Shown one piece after another: positions 20,901-30,917 of a DNA stretch of 31,902 nucleotides. Where the stretch lies: assembly GCA_015501595.1 (NCBI GenBank), contig JADNRX010000574.1, forward strand, positions 1 through 31,902, in the 5' to 3' direction. Within the stretch, counting starts at the first letter, position 1. Each line of letters begins with the position of its first letter. The position numbers and the translations under genes are program-made. The stretch comes from Hymenopellis radicata (lineage: Eukaryota; Basidiomycota; Agaricomycetes; Agaricales; Physalacriaceae). Below the pieces are notes generated by a model. It saw only the letters and a list, made by a program, of their open reading frames with translations, made no database searches and was not told the DNA's origin.

Positions 20901-21653
20901 AGACGCACTCGTCCCCCTCGCCCATCCATGAACTTGCAGAAATTAGATGAACTTGTCTTATACTTGCAGGCTCATGCTATTGAGACTTCTACACGTCTTA
21001 ATTACTCTACTGGTGCCAGAGATTACGCTCACTTCTGTAAAACACATAACCTGTCTTTGGATCCTACTCCGGAGACCTTATCTCGTTACATTGCGTACAC
21101 ATCACAATTCATTGCTTCTGCTCCAAAATACTTGTCTGGCGCGAAACATTTCCTCAAAGAGTTCTATCCTCACTTTGCTGACGCTCGTGCATCTGTACTC
21201 GTCCAAGCTACTATCTGAGGTGCTAAGAAGGTGAGAGCGGATCCTATACATAGGAAACCTCCACTTCGCATCCATCACCTTCAACTCTTTGTCAATATCG
21301 CAAATCAAACTCAGAAGTACGATGATCTTCTTTTTGCCACCATCATGTCATGTGCCTTCTATGCTGTTCACCGGATGGGAGAACTGGTGCAGCCTAATCA
21401 GAAGAAACTTCGTGATTGGAAGAAGATCATCAAGCGATCCAGTCTCAAATTTGAACCTGGATACGCTGGCTATCGCTTGCCTTATCATAAAAGCGATCCA
21501 TTCTATCAGGGCACTGATATACTTTTTACTACTCAGAAAGAGGCTGATCCAATTGCTCTTCTGAAACGGTATGTCTTGCGCAGAGATAAGCTGCATGGCG
21601 CTCGAGCGGCACTCTTCATACGTGATCGATGTAAATGCGGATTCCAAGGGTAG
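20901..21653 (+). pseudogene. DIRS-like tyrosine recombinase, truncated
   Basis: The N-terminal SAM-like DNA-binding region is clear (HAIETSTRLNYSTGARDYAHF, ETLSRYIAYTSQF, YLSGAKHFLKEF). A TGA at 21216-21218 interrupts ATI-GAKKVRADP, consistent with CGA to TGA. The catalytic core then begins with MSCAFYAVHRMGEL, containing the first catalytic Arg in RMGEL, and continues to HGARAALFIRD. The last codons before the stop at 21651-21653 come from the right direct repeat. The HxxR box and the nucleophilic Tyr, expected about 100 residues further on, are absent. The enzyme would recombine the circular DNA intermediate into the genome; this copy cannot. Confidence 0.85.
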
Positions 21654-22452
21654 GGAGCATTTTCAGAGGCCTCTGCATGCCCCACACCTCTCCATACCCC
21701 TATACCTAACTCCCTGCTTCAGGGAGTCCACTCAGTTAGCTTAACCGAGTCAAACCGAGTCAAATCATCATTTGGTCAAAAATCTGCATTGTTTGACTAA
21801 ATGCTGACTCTCTGCTGCTATTACTGCAGCTACTCCATCCTCTGAGCTCTTCCTAGACTTGTCTAGCCTGTGTCTGGTGTTGTAGTAACAACAGAGGCCA
21901 CTCACAGGGCGCCCTAGAAGGTTTAGGCAAAAGTTCCCACGCTCTGCCTTCTGCCTCTTACCATCACCTTCTCCCAGAGGCAAGCAGTTCGTGATCCCTT
22001 CAGTCCTCCTGCTCAGGACTGATGCCATACCCCTCTAGAGCACTGTCTGAAGCCGCCTAGCCAGCCCCAAAACCAGTCCAGACAGGCCCAAAGTGTCCAA
22101 TTTGTGGGAAATTCGCACTTTTGCTCTCCCAGGCAAGCAGCACTTGCTCTACCCAGTCCTCTTGCTCAGGACTGATGCATTGGCACCCTAGAAGTCTATT
22201 GGAACCATTTGCCACAGCCCCAGAGCCCTACAGCTCTTCCTGCTCCCTCTGCTTCCAGTATGTGCCAATGTCTCATATCCAGCTCTTCAGAGCTGATGCC
22301 TTTTGTGCCCAGATACCCATTCCTTTTCAAGGACTCCTTATCAAGGACACTTCTGTGGGCTATCTGGTCACAGGTGCGCTCTCTGCACTGTCTCACTCCC
22401 CTCCAGCTAATTTATATTATCTAGTTATAGTAAGTTCTCCTTTTTTGCATCC
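21624..22452 (+). repeat. Right direct repeat of DIRS-like element
   Basis: Matches 16353-17180 at a constant offset of 5271, then 5272 after one extra C near 22218. Differences are sparse until about 22408, after which the right copy is more AT-rich through transitions. It starts exactly where the recombinase coding sequence breaks off. Confidence 0.9.
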
Positions 22453-22914
22453 TCTCCCACCTTTCCCACTGTAATTACAGTAACTACATTTCATGTATTA
22501 TCTACCATGTACTGTAAGGTACTTTACGATACGCTTAATTGATGAGGCCCTTAGGGTCCGATTTCGCCTAACTCCGGATTTCTGGTCGGTTCGGGCTTGA
22601 CACATAAACTTTGTAGTTCATCACGCCATGTGCCTACGTCTCGTACTATTAACCTGTTATTTGGCGTTTATGTGAAATGAAGGAGTAGGACTAGTATAAG
22701 GAAACTAGAGAGAGAAATCAATGTAGTTGTTCTAAGACACGTCGACACGAAGCTCATGCGATGGCAGGCACATCTAGTCTCTGACGATAATTCTATCCCC
22801 TATAGTCTTCAGAGTAACATCATTATGTCTTTAGATGATCCATTACATATGGGCGATCCATTACATATGGGCGAACAAGTCTGTAGACTTCTCCATCTGA
22901 CTGAACCCTACTAG
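22453..22914. other. Intergenic; 77-bp dispersed repeat and an 18-bp tandem repeat
   Basis: No gene is recognised. Positions 22496-22572 match 25936-26012 without gaps. GATCCATTACATATGGGC is repeated in tandem at 22837-22854 and 22855-22872. Confidence 0.6.
22496..22572 (+). repeat. 77-bp dispersed repeat, copy 1
   Basis: Aligned to 25936-26012 this copy differs at 12 positions, 11 of them transitions, and it is the more GC-rich copy. It begins TATTATCTACCATG and lies just after the right DIRS repeat. Confidence 0.8.
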
Positions 22915-23208
22915 TTGGCAGCTCGGCTGAGCAGGACGGATGTTGACTTTGTCAAGCGGCTCTTCATCCTGGTCGACAGTGTGTTTCCACTGCCAGAGTC
23001 TGCGGATAAGGATATATATATCGTCTGTAGGAAAATGGTATTGTGTTTCTTATAGCCTTACCATAGCGATTGATACTCATCATTGCTTCAGAATATAATG
23101 GTTCGCCTTATGAGCCATGACTACAACTCAGCTGAGGGAAATATAGGCAGAGTGGAGCGAGTTTACTCAGAAGATGAGATGAAAGACATACTATTTGGGA
23201 TTGTATAG
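22915..23208 (+). CDS. 3' end of a spliced gene of unknown function
   Basis: Two exons fit together in phase: 22915-23037, preceded by a CTGAC...CTACTAG acceptor, and 23092-23208, ending with TAG. The intron 23038-23091 is 54 bp. The exons encode LAARLSRTDVDFVKRLFILVDSVFPLP, then NIMVRLMSHDYNSAEGNIGRV and a short acidic tail DEMKDILFGIV. I do not recognise the protein. The upstream part could not be traced, so this may be the surviving end of a longer gene. Confidence 0.5.
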
Positions 23209-23352
23209 ACGTCTGCATTACAGATAGTCATGTATCAATGCTTCCAATAATGCCCACATCCATGTCCTGACTTTCGGCGCTTCATTCCCCAGTTCGTCCA
23301 GTCTAGCAATTGATAAATGAAACCCTCAAAGAGACCATATCTTGTATCTTTC

Positions 23353-24330
23353 TCAAATTTCGGCTGGCGTCTCTCCTTCATCCTCAGCTAATACACAATA
23401 CTGCCCAATCATGTCCTCGTCGGACTCGAAATAGTGTGCATCCGCATCAATCGCACTGATCAAGGGTACTAGGTGGATTTTCTTGTTGGCAAAGGTTGTA
23501 GGTTGAACACCGAGCCACCTGATAACATTTGAGGTGCCAATGCTGACTTGCGAGTGATGATGAGGAACAGAGATGCGAAACGTAGACGGGGCGTCCATAT
23601 TCAATCCGAGAGTTGAGCAAACCTTCTGGAGGATGCCATAAATAAGAAAGTAGCAGTATCCAGCTTCTATACCCATGCATGTGCGTCCCGTGTGTGTGTG
23701 TGCATGGATTAGGGCTAGCTGCACTTCAAAATAGGAGGAGAATCGCTCGTTCAGGAGATCCTGAGGTGTGTATGATGTAGCTGAGGGAGGGGAGGACATA
23801 GGCACTGAATGCTGTGATGCTGTAGAGATATCAAGATACTGTGGCTCTATGCACATGATGAATTAGATAGCAAAAATAAGATAGAAAACACTTACTAAGA
23901 AATAAGGATGTAAAAACTTGCTTCATTATTAATGTTAGACCCTCATCCAATGGTAACACTGCCCCAATAGGTTCGTTCTCTTGAAGAACATCGCTCAAAT
24001 CCGGAGGTGTTTCGACGAATCGTATACGCGACGTGTATGATGCTTCATCATTTTCTGGCAGATTGAGATAATTGATCTCTAATATAACTACTATTCATAT
24101 TAGTAACTTTCTAGTAGTAAGAGACGTATTGCCAATATACAGTCCTCCTCATTTATGATATTGATTTGGCTCATTATCGCCATCCTTAATGGGTGTGTAC
24201 GCTGAGAAGGCCCTTCATGAGGGGCAGTAACACGTCCTGTAGCATGTCCTGTAGTACGACCTGTAGTGTGACTCAAGGAATGAGCTGCAGAAGATGGTAA
24301 GATCCTACCGAATCGAAGTTGGCGAGTCAT
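23353..24330 (-). CDS. Three-exon hypothetical protein, about 290 residues
   Basis: Exon 3 is 23846-23353 and exon 2 is 24078-23896, joined by a 49-bp intron (23847-23895, GTAAGT/TAG) that keeps the frame. Exon 1 starts with ATG at 24330; its donor is uncertain. GTTACT would leave an intron of only 29 bp, while GTCTCT gives 47 bp and keeps the frame. The start of the protein has a short repeat (TGRTTGHATGRVT). The middle is acidic (LPENDEASYTSR, ETPPDLSDVLQENEP), and the C-terminus ends HYFESDEDMIGQYC...EGETPAEI. No signal peptide, membrane segment or known domain is visible. It is one of the few loci here with an undamaged frame. Confidence 0.6.
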
Positions 24331-24932
24331 AACGGTTGACAGTAGGCTGATAATGACTTACATAACTGACAATCATATTGTATTGGATGGTTAAACAGTG
24401 CGATTTTTATTGTACAAATATCTGTTGAAGATAATATAGTATGCAGTCGAACTGCCTGTTCTAAGATGCTGTAAAGTTAATAGGAGTAAAGCAGTAAAGT
24501 ATTGATGTAGGTAAATGTCCATGCTAGTAGCTTTTTGACCACTCGCTTCTTCTGCTACGCTACACGCTTGCCATCTCAAGATCCAAGCATTGATAGGAAT
24601 GTCTACGTCGGCAAAGCAAGTATAAAAATAAGGAACCGTAGTCTTAGTCTTTGTCTTATCACGATTATCTAGTTCGGCTGATGTAACGTGTGAACCAACT
24701 TTGAATCAGATCTAGAATAGTATAGCAGGCGTTGTTAGTATTGCATACAGGAAAAGTATGCGAGTAAGCCTACACTGATAGGTCGATTATCTGTGGGAAG
24801 AAGTCCGACACCCGTAGTTGCCTCTAGGAAAGCACGCAGTCGAAAGAAGGAATCTTGGGTATAAGTAAGACATTCCTTCAACGGAATGATTTCATTTAGC
24901 TCTGGATGATCTGGATGCCCACAACCACTAAG
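24331..24932. other. No gene recognised
   Basis: AT-rich. A TATAAAAATA stretch at about 24620 could be a promoter element, but no start codon can be tied to it. The 62-codon minus frame at 24391-24579 has no known motif. Confidence 0.4.
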
Positions 24933-25888
24933 CTAATGTTTCAGATTGTCTTTGAACATAGTCTTAGCACGAATCATGGTAGATTCTTCAGAGGCATGAT
25001 ATTCCACGATATTCAGGACTTGGTCGGCAGTGATCTGCAAGCTGGGTGTCATCGACATGAGGTAGTCTTAAGTATATTCCGCAATAACCTATTTGATGTG
25101 AGAAATCTTATAATACCAAATAAGTATACGAAAGCTTACATTCAGGAAGGTCTTCGTATCTGATAGGCAGTGATCTGCAAGCTGGGTGTCATCGACATGA
25201 GGTAGTCTTAAGTATATTCCGCAATAACCTATTTGATGTGAGAAATCTTATAATACCAAATAAGTATACGAAAGCTTACATTCAGGAAGGTCTTCGTATC
25301 TGATAGCCGCACATCAAGCTCAACTCTAAAATCAGAAACCGCCTCACAGTCATAAAATGACTCGATGGTGATCGAAAAACCTATCAGATGGAAAAGAATG
25401 TAACACTTGCAAACGGCCATGATTTCATCATCACTCAGAGTCTGAACATTTTGAGATGCTTGCTATAATAAATGATAAGTATACAGGCTCATTCATATGA
25501 GAAGAGAATCGTTACATCTGTTGTACCATATTCCCACATAAATTGAAGTCCAGCCATGATTGATCTATACTTTGGGTGCTCAGAATTACGATATGGGCTA
25601 TCGGAGGGTAAGTCGAGCAAGTCGTCAAAGAAGCCCAGAATGCGAACAAGCCATGTGACATTGCGGACAACAGCATCTGTACCCTCGATGAGGGTATACA
25701 TGAGTGCAGGCGAGAGACATGGAAGAAAATTATAGGTGCGCATGATATACATTGCTGTAAGGCATCCTAAAGCACAGCGATAATTTCACAGTGCTTGTCC
25801 TGGTGAGCGAATCAACTTGAGAGTGCAGAAATTGAGCGATTCGAAGATGTTATCCGCTATAATAGCAAGGACAGTTTGATACCATAAT
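24933..25888 (-). pseudogene. Spliced gene of unknown function with internal tandem duplication
   Basis: The minus-strand exon 25888-25516 encodes WYQTVLAIIADNIFESLNF, then YNFLPCLSPALMYTLIEGTD and GFFDDLLDLPSDSPY, with an in-frame TGA at 25786-25788. A canonical 53-bp intron (25463-25515) leads to exon 25462-25280, encoding QTLSDDEIMAVCKCYILFHL and IESFYDCEAVSDFRVELDV. A GTAAGC donor follows at 25279. Beyond it the 140-bp segment containing this donor, the intron and part of the exons is present twice. The last exon appears to read TADQVLNIVEYHASEES to a TAG at 24933-24935. I recognise no domain. Confidence 0.55.
25026..25305 (+). repeat. Exact 140-bp tandem duplication
   Basis: Positions 25026-25165 and 25166-25305 are identical by eye across all 140 bases. 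The unit carries, on the minus strand, the end of an exon, its GTAAGC donor, the intron and the beginning of the next exon. Perfect identity implies a very recent event or an assembly artefact. Confidence 0.95.
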
Positions 25889-25935
25889 CTATCAGCAGGC
25901 CCACAATATACACCAGGACCACTATACATATATTA

Positions 25936-26012
25936 TATTATCTACTATGTGCTGTAAGGCACTTTACAATATGCTTAATTAATGAAGCTCTTAGGATTCG
26001 ATTTAGCCTAAC
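25936..26012 (+). repeat. 77-bp dispersed repeat, copy 2
   Basis: Ungapped match to 22496-22572. Of 11 transitions, 9 replace C or G of copy 1 by T or A. Confidence 0.8.
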
Positions 26013-26855
26013 TTCATGTGATCTGAAAGCATAGGTGGTAGTGTTTGGTGAATAGCATAAATATTACGCAGTTGAGGAGTACATTATTGCTATAAGATGC
26101 TGATTGCGAACCAGCATAGTTCTCGTTGTCCTTAGAAGTAAATACATACTGCGACGCTGGCCACTAGACAACCATTCATGCGGCAATCCACGCTCTTGCA
26201 GGTCTAAGACCTGACCATTTCACTGCACCTGTTTGAAAGGCCGATAAGGCTTACACTCCCAAGTCTCAACCCCAGCGCCAACAAAGATAGTCATTGGTCA
26301 GAGCTGGATGCAGTGAAAAAGACTGGGAATAGACTGGGAAAAAAGAGAACCCACCACGCTGCTGCTCACTTAATGAAGAAAGCATCCAATCCTTGTCTAT
26401 GAGATGCAGCAATCTCCATCGATGACACTGGAAGAGAAAAGTGCTGCCTGCTTTCACAAAGCTTATAGTAGGTGTTCGAGTCATCACTGTGAACAGGTGA
26501 CGGGCCGACGACGGATAGCAGCTAAAATGATCGCAGGAGAGAACCGGTAAATGTGTTATTTGTTTATATTGTACTAAATTCTGTTGACATCACTTAACAA
26601 GATCATATTACACTTAGACACATTTCCGTTCTCCAGTGCCTGGCCTAAGTGTGGGAGGACTACGAGAGCTCAGTAGTCATTGCCTAAGACGTTTTGATAT
26701 CATCACAAAATGTGACGCCTTGTCCTCGACTACTGTAAACATTCATCAACAATGCGACCTGCGCCCCTTACTGTTCACTAAGGACATTATGGATGACATT
26801 TCTCAAGCGCTTCATTGAATTTCATCTAATCCATCACCCAAACCCATTATGGATA
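26013..26855. other. No gene recognised
   Basis: Minus frame 26266-26487 (73 codons) and plus frame 26636-26818 (60 codons) show no known motif. Either could be an exon of a neighbouring gene. Confidence 0.4.
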
Positions 26856-27120
26856 CTGTATAATTTCATTCAATTCGTCGCCCCATGTGACCTGTGACCG
26901 GGGTGACGAAAATTTGAATTCGTCGCGGCGCCAAAGGTGCCGTGACCGGGGAAAAAATTTCGTCATTTTTGCCACTTTTGGGCTGATTTTGGTGCATTTC
27001 CGGGCCATTTTCACCTGGTGAATTTCGTCAGATAGCTCTGGGACGCGTGACCCCTGTGACATTTCGTCGAATTTGGGTCCGCTGTGACCCGTGACCAATG
27101 AATTAATTGAAATGGTACAG
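26856..27120. mobile_element. TA-inserting MITE, family member 3 (265 bp)
   Basis: Flanked by TA at 26854-26855 and 27121-27122, with ends CTGTATAATTTCATTCAATT and its near complement. It keeps the paired GTGAC motifs near both ends and TTTCGTC stretches, but its centre lacks the GCCGCCGCGGCGG core of members 1 and 4, so it is a distinct subfamily. Confidence 0.85.
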
Positions 27121-27225
27121 TATCCCTCTCTATTCCAATTGAGAACAAAAAGTGCAGTCTAGCTACCTCAGTACTAGCTGGGTAGACCTAATGCAACTAA
27201 TAGGTAACAACACATTATTCTGCTC

Positions 27226-28075
27226 TGTTACAACAGTGGGATAACATGTTATTCTTAGTGCAAAGGGTGTCCACTGGTCTTACTGTCAAAACTGAGCTAG
27301 CAACCAATGCATGCACGTCCGTTAAGCTTGGATCCCTTCGCATCGTAGACCCAGATCTTACAATTAAATTTGTGCAGGTTGCGCAGATTCGGCTTTTCAT
27401 TATGGAGCATCGGCGTTTTGCTGTCGAGTGCATACATCGACGTCCAGTTCTTTAGCCAGACAGCGTGTTTTAACGCTTTGCCCCATAGGTTCTTTGGTAG
27501 TTTGGATGCGTGGAGCATGGCGCAGACTTTTTCGAGGAATGTTCAGTTCAGTTGTTCTGTGATGCCGTTGTGCTCGGGAGTGTCATGGACTATCGTCGTG
27601 CACTTGGTTCCTTATGCGGGGAGATAAGCTTTGAACTCGTCGCTGCTGTATTCTCTGCCCTTGTCGGTATGTAGCTCCTTGATTTTTGCTGAATGCTGCA
27701 TGCTGAGCCATGCCTCGTATTGTTGATAGATCTTGAACGTTTCGCTTTTCTGGCATATCAGAAATATCGCCGAATAGTGCGTAGGATCATCTATATATGA
27801 TACATAATACTCCTTGTGCTGAGGAGTACGGATGAGAGAGGGACCTCAAAGGTCCAAGTAGATAAGTTTACTCAGTTCTTTGGCACGTGCACACTCGCTA
27901 ATCTTCTTGATAAAGGCCTCCTTTAACAGGTACTTTTCCCAACAGCTTGTCCTTGAGTCCATAAATGCGGCTTTCTGAGCCATGAAACAATATATTATAT
28001 CCAGCAGCAGTTATCTTCGAGATGGACAGCAATGACATGCCCAGCTGGGGCACGTATAGGACATCTCGAACTAGG
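27226..28075 (-). pseudogene. Ty1/copia Pol fragment: protease end, GAG-pre-integrase and integrase core
   Basis: Minus-strand reading order is LVRDVLYVPQLGMSLLSISK (end of the copia protease region), a frameshifted GAG-pre-integrase segment, then the integrase core. Catalytic residues are visible in LIYLDL, in ELHTDKGREYSSDEF and in HDTPEHNG. The core continues to MLHASKLPKNLWGKALKHAVW and CKIWVYDAKGSKLNGRA, where homology ends near 27226. Three in-frame stops interrupt it: TGA 27846-27848 where the family has Trp (DLWGP), TAA 27612-27614 and TGA 27543-27545. RT and RNase H are missing and no LTRs are seen. Confidence 0.9.
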
Positions 28076-28189
28076 AATCTTAGCAGAGACTGGAACAGAT
28101 GATGATGCAGCCATCTCTACAAGATAGTCGTCGAGTTGCGCTGCTTCAGCAATAAATATGAAGCAGTTGCGGTAGAACATTCAATTTGT

Positions 28190-28962
28190 CCTATCCACTT
28201 TGCACTGCGAAACATGAGTGAAGAACTCAATGAGTTTCGTACTGGTGGATATGGCGCGACACGAACAGTTATGAGTACGTGGAACAATGTATAAACAAGT
28301 TAACTTCTGATGAATGATTTAGGCACAGGCAGGACCTCTCATCTATTGGAACTCAAGATGTCGAACAAAGAGGAGGAAAATGCACACTGTATATAGCTCA
28401 AACTACGTAATATATATACTGATAAGTAGCAAATGTATCTAAAGGGAAATTCAGAAACAGTGAGTACAATGTATGATAAAAAAAGAATAAAATAAAGTAA
28501 ACAAGTTAGTACGAGTTATCAGTAGTAACAGGAGCGGAACGATAGCTATGAGAGCGGATTGATGAATATTGCTATAGGTCCATGGGATAAGGGATTAGAA
28601 GAAGAACATGAAGTTTGGCTTATATCCAATACTGTATTCCTTAGGCTTAAGCTTAATATAAGCAGCCTTAAAATGGCCGCATTCACATAAACTAGTGCTG
28701 CTGTCTAAATAATATCTAGACAGCAGCACTGATTTATAGACAAAAGATACTAACATCCGCCAAGCAGGTTTGACAGTTAGGAGTCATGAGGATTACTAGT
28801 TGCTGATATATCCAGCTCTGAATGTAGAAGGGAGCAAGAAGATGGAAAGCCTAGGGAGTTCAACTGATATGCTTATGTGATCAAAAAAAAAGGAGGTAAG
28901 TGTCGAGATTGAATTTCAAAGCGATGAGTGACAAGTTGAAATAATATCAGGCGAGCTATGAG
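28190..28962. other. No gene recognised; AT-rich with one perfect hairpin
   Basis: No coding pattern is seen. A 14-bp perfect inverted repeat forms a hairpin at 28694-28730. Confidence 0.5.
28694..28730. repeat. Perfect 14-bp stem hairpin
   Basis: AGTGCTGCTGTCTA at 28694-28707 is followed after 9 bases by its exact complement at 28717-28730. Function unknown; it lies about 230 bp upstream of the second DIRS-like Gag frame. Confidence 0.8.
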
Positions 28963-29397
28963 TTGAAAAAGCAGTCGGAGGCTAGTGGCAAGCATTCAGC
29001 GATGGCACTACCGTCGTCGGATGCTCGACAGATGAAGCAGGTAAAGACAGGTCAGAATTCCTTTCGGTCGTCTAGGTTGTCGTCGTCCGGCCCCACCGCG
29101 GGATGCATCCTCTGTGGCGGGGCGCATACCTGGCGAAACCACCCCATCAATGTGGGCAAGTTCGCCGATGGCAAGGACCATTTCTCTGAGTATAAGGATA
29201 GAGGTATCTGGACGGCTCGCCCCTTCAGAGGATTGACCACGAAGCTTATTTGCGCCTTCTACAACCTCCCGACTGGCTGCACGTTTCCCCACAAGGACGG
29301 CGTCGAGTACATCCACGTCTGCTCCTTGTGCGGAAAGGACCATCCTGCCAGCGGCACCTCATCTGAGTGTGCCCACAGTTCCACTCGCTCCAACTGA
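28963..29397 (+). pseudogene. DIRS-2 Gag-like C-terminal segment with zinc knuckles
   Basis: The 144-codon frame has a basic, Ser-rich start followed by CILCGGAHTWRNH (C-x2-C-x4-H-x4-H) and a second Cys/His region, FYNLPTGCTFPHKDG to CSLCGKDHPASG. These are nucleic-acid-binding motifs of DIRS-type Gag proteins. The family's longer N-terminal part is not seen upstream. Its end overlaps the RT frame by 29 bp in the +1 frame, as is common for overlapping ORFs in these elements. Confidence 0.75.
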
Positions 29398-30917
29398 AGC
29401 TCTGCTTCAGGCCGCACAGACTATCCCCACAGAACCACTTGCTTCACAAATTGACTCTGCTCTGTTTCAAAACTTGCTTGTATCGCCTTTCCTGAATTAC
29501 TCTGACATCTCTGATTCTGTTTTCCGTCGTCCTCCTGTCCCGCATGCTCTTTCCAGGGACAACGAGATCTATAATGCTATCATCACGCCGTACAATGCTA
29601 AAGCCTTCGATGCTGCCCTCAAAAAACACAACATCGTCGGCGAATTTCCCCACTTGGTCAAAAATCTCACCGAGGGCTTCCCTATTGCTGTCTTACCTCA
29701 ACTGACTCACACGATCATTGTACTCAACCATCCTTCAGTCTACGAACACCCCGAGGTGGTCAGAGAATACCTCGACACCGAGCTAGCTGCAGGTCGCATG
29801 TCCGGCCCGTACTCGCTGGAGAAGATCGAGCGCATCTTGCGCGGACCAATCTACTCATCACCTCTTATCGTGACTAAGCAGGATGAGGGCCCAGATGTAC
29901 CGCCAAAATTTCATGTTTGCCGTTACCTATCCAAAGGTGATAAGGTCTCGGGGATTGAGTCGGTAAACAACTTCGTAGAGAAGGAGTTGTTTCCGACACA
30001 TTTTGATATGGCCAGCAAGGTTGCCGACATAGTAAGTCTCATTCATTCGTGATCGAATTGGCATGTCTCGAGTTCGAGTTCGTGTTTATGATTGTATTAT
30101 GTTTGTGTTCGTGCCAAGATGGCCCCTATTCACGGGCAGTCTGGGCGAGTTCATTGATATATTCGCGATCACATATGAGATCATGCCCGCTGGGGGGGGA
30201 ATGCCAATTCATCTTACCCATCTACCGTAATCATTCAAATGCTTATTATATGTTCGTCCAGATCATGTTCGCACCTGAATGTACTCAAGCATATCCGTTT
30301 GATATCAAGTCATTCCATCGAAGCTATCCAGTCACTCCGGATCACAAGCCCTACATTGTAGTTGAATTCGAGGGAAAATTCTACATTGATCATGTCCATC
30401 CTTTCGGTCTCGCAATAGTAAGTAGCAATACCGGACAGATTGTCAACGCCGCCACATGGATTTGGGTTTTGGAATGGAACGGACATGGCTGGGTTTTGAA
30501 GTACGAGGACGACATGTCTAACCTGCGCTTTCCTCTCCAGATCTCACTCTCTGCAGCTAATAATTCCCTCTACTAATATAAGTACAACCACGACCAATCT
30601 ATGGCTCTTATCGAGGACCTCGGCGTTCCGTGGCACCTTATCAAAATGGGGAAAGAGTTTCTCGATGATATGATCTTCATTAGATTCTACTGGGACATCA
30701 AGCTTCGACGTGTTTCACTCCCCGAACCTAAACACCTCAAGTTCCTTGCCCATGTGGAGGCGCTTCTGAATTGGCATGATCGTGTCTCGCCTCTGCAAAT
30801 GTAGGAGATCCATGGATCGCTGGTTCATATAGTGTTTGTATACCGTGATGGTTCGTCCCACTTGCCGCAGTTTTCAAACTTCGTAGGCCAGTTCAAGAAC
30901 GAGTTCTCCCTCCGTTA
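29369..30917 (+). pseudogene. DIRS-2 reverse transcriptase, with probable intron and two stops
   Basis: The first frame (29369-30031) carries the N-terminal pol region (NAKAFDAALKKHNIVGEFPH, LPQLTHTIIVLNHPS) and the RT start (SGPYSLEKIERILRGPIYSS, PLIVTKQDEG). Positions 30032-30261 behave as an intron (GTAAGT donor, GTCCAG acceptor), after which the frame resumes at FAPECTQAYPFDIKSFHRSYP (motif A region), VHPFGLAIVSSNTG and the catalytic KYEDDM. TAA at 30574-30576 and TAG at 30802-30804 break it around LGVPWHLIKMGKEF and SLPEPKHLKFLAHV. The frame then continues as IHGSLVHIVFVYRDGSSHLP up to the MITE at 30918. Confidence 0.85.
30032..30261 (+). other. Probable spliceosomal intron inside DIRS-2 RT
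   Basis: GTAAGT at 30032 and CAG at 30259-30261 bound 230 bp of non-coding DNA. Joining the flanks keeps the RT frame between VADI and the motif A segment. It is four to five times longer than the host introns in this window. Confidence 0.65.

Larger units (their letters stand above)
16353..22452 (+). mobile_element. DIRS-like tyrosine-recombinase retrotransposon (copy R)
   Basis: Two direct repeats of about 828 bp bracket a leader, a Gag-like ORF, RT, RNase H and part of a tyrosine recombinase, all on the plus strand. Having RT/RNase H together with a tyrosine recombinase and no integrase or protease defines the DIRS order. Such elements integrate through a circular intermediate and do not make a target duplication, and none is seen. 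Copy R is damaged by several 1-bp indels, a TGA in the recombinase, and loss of the recombinase C-terminus at the right repeat. It is the most complete copy here and the reference for copy L. Confidence 0.85.

Noticed and set aside
25162..25170. TGATAGGCAG matches the left end of the insertion at 1021
   Set aside because: Only 10-11 bases match; the rest is the 140-bp tandem duplication, so the match is probably chance.
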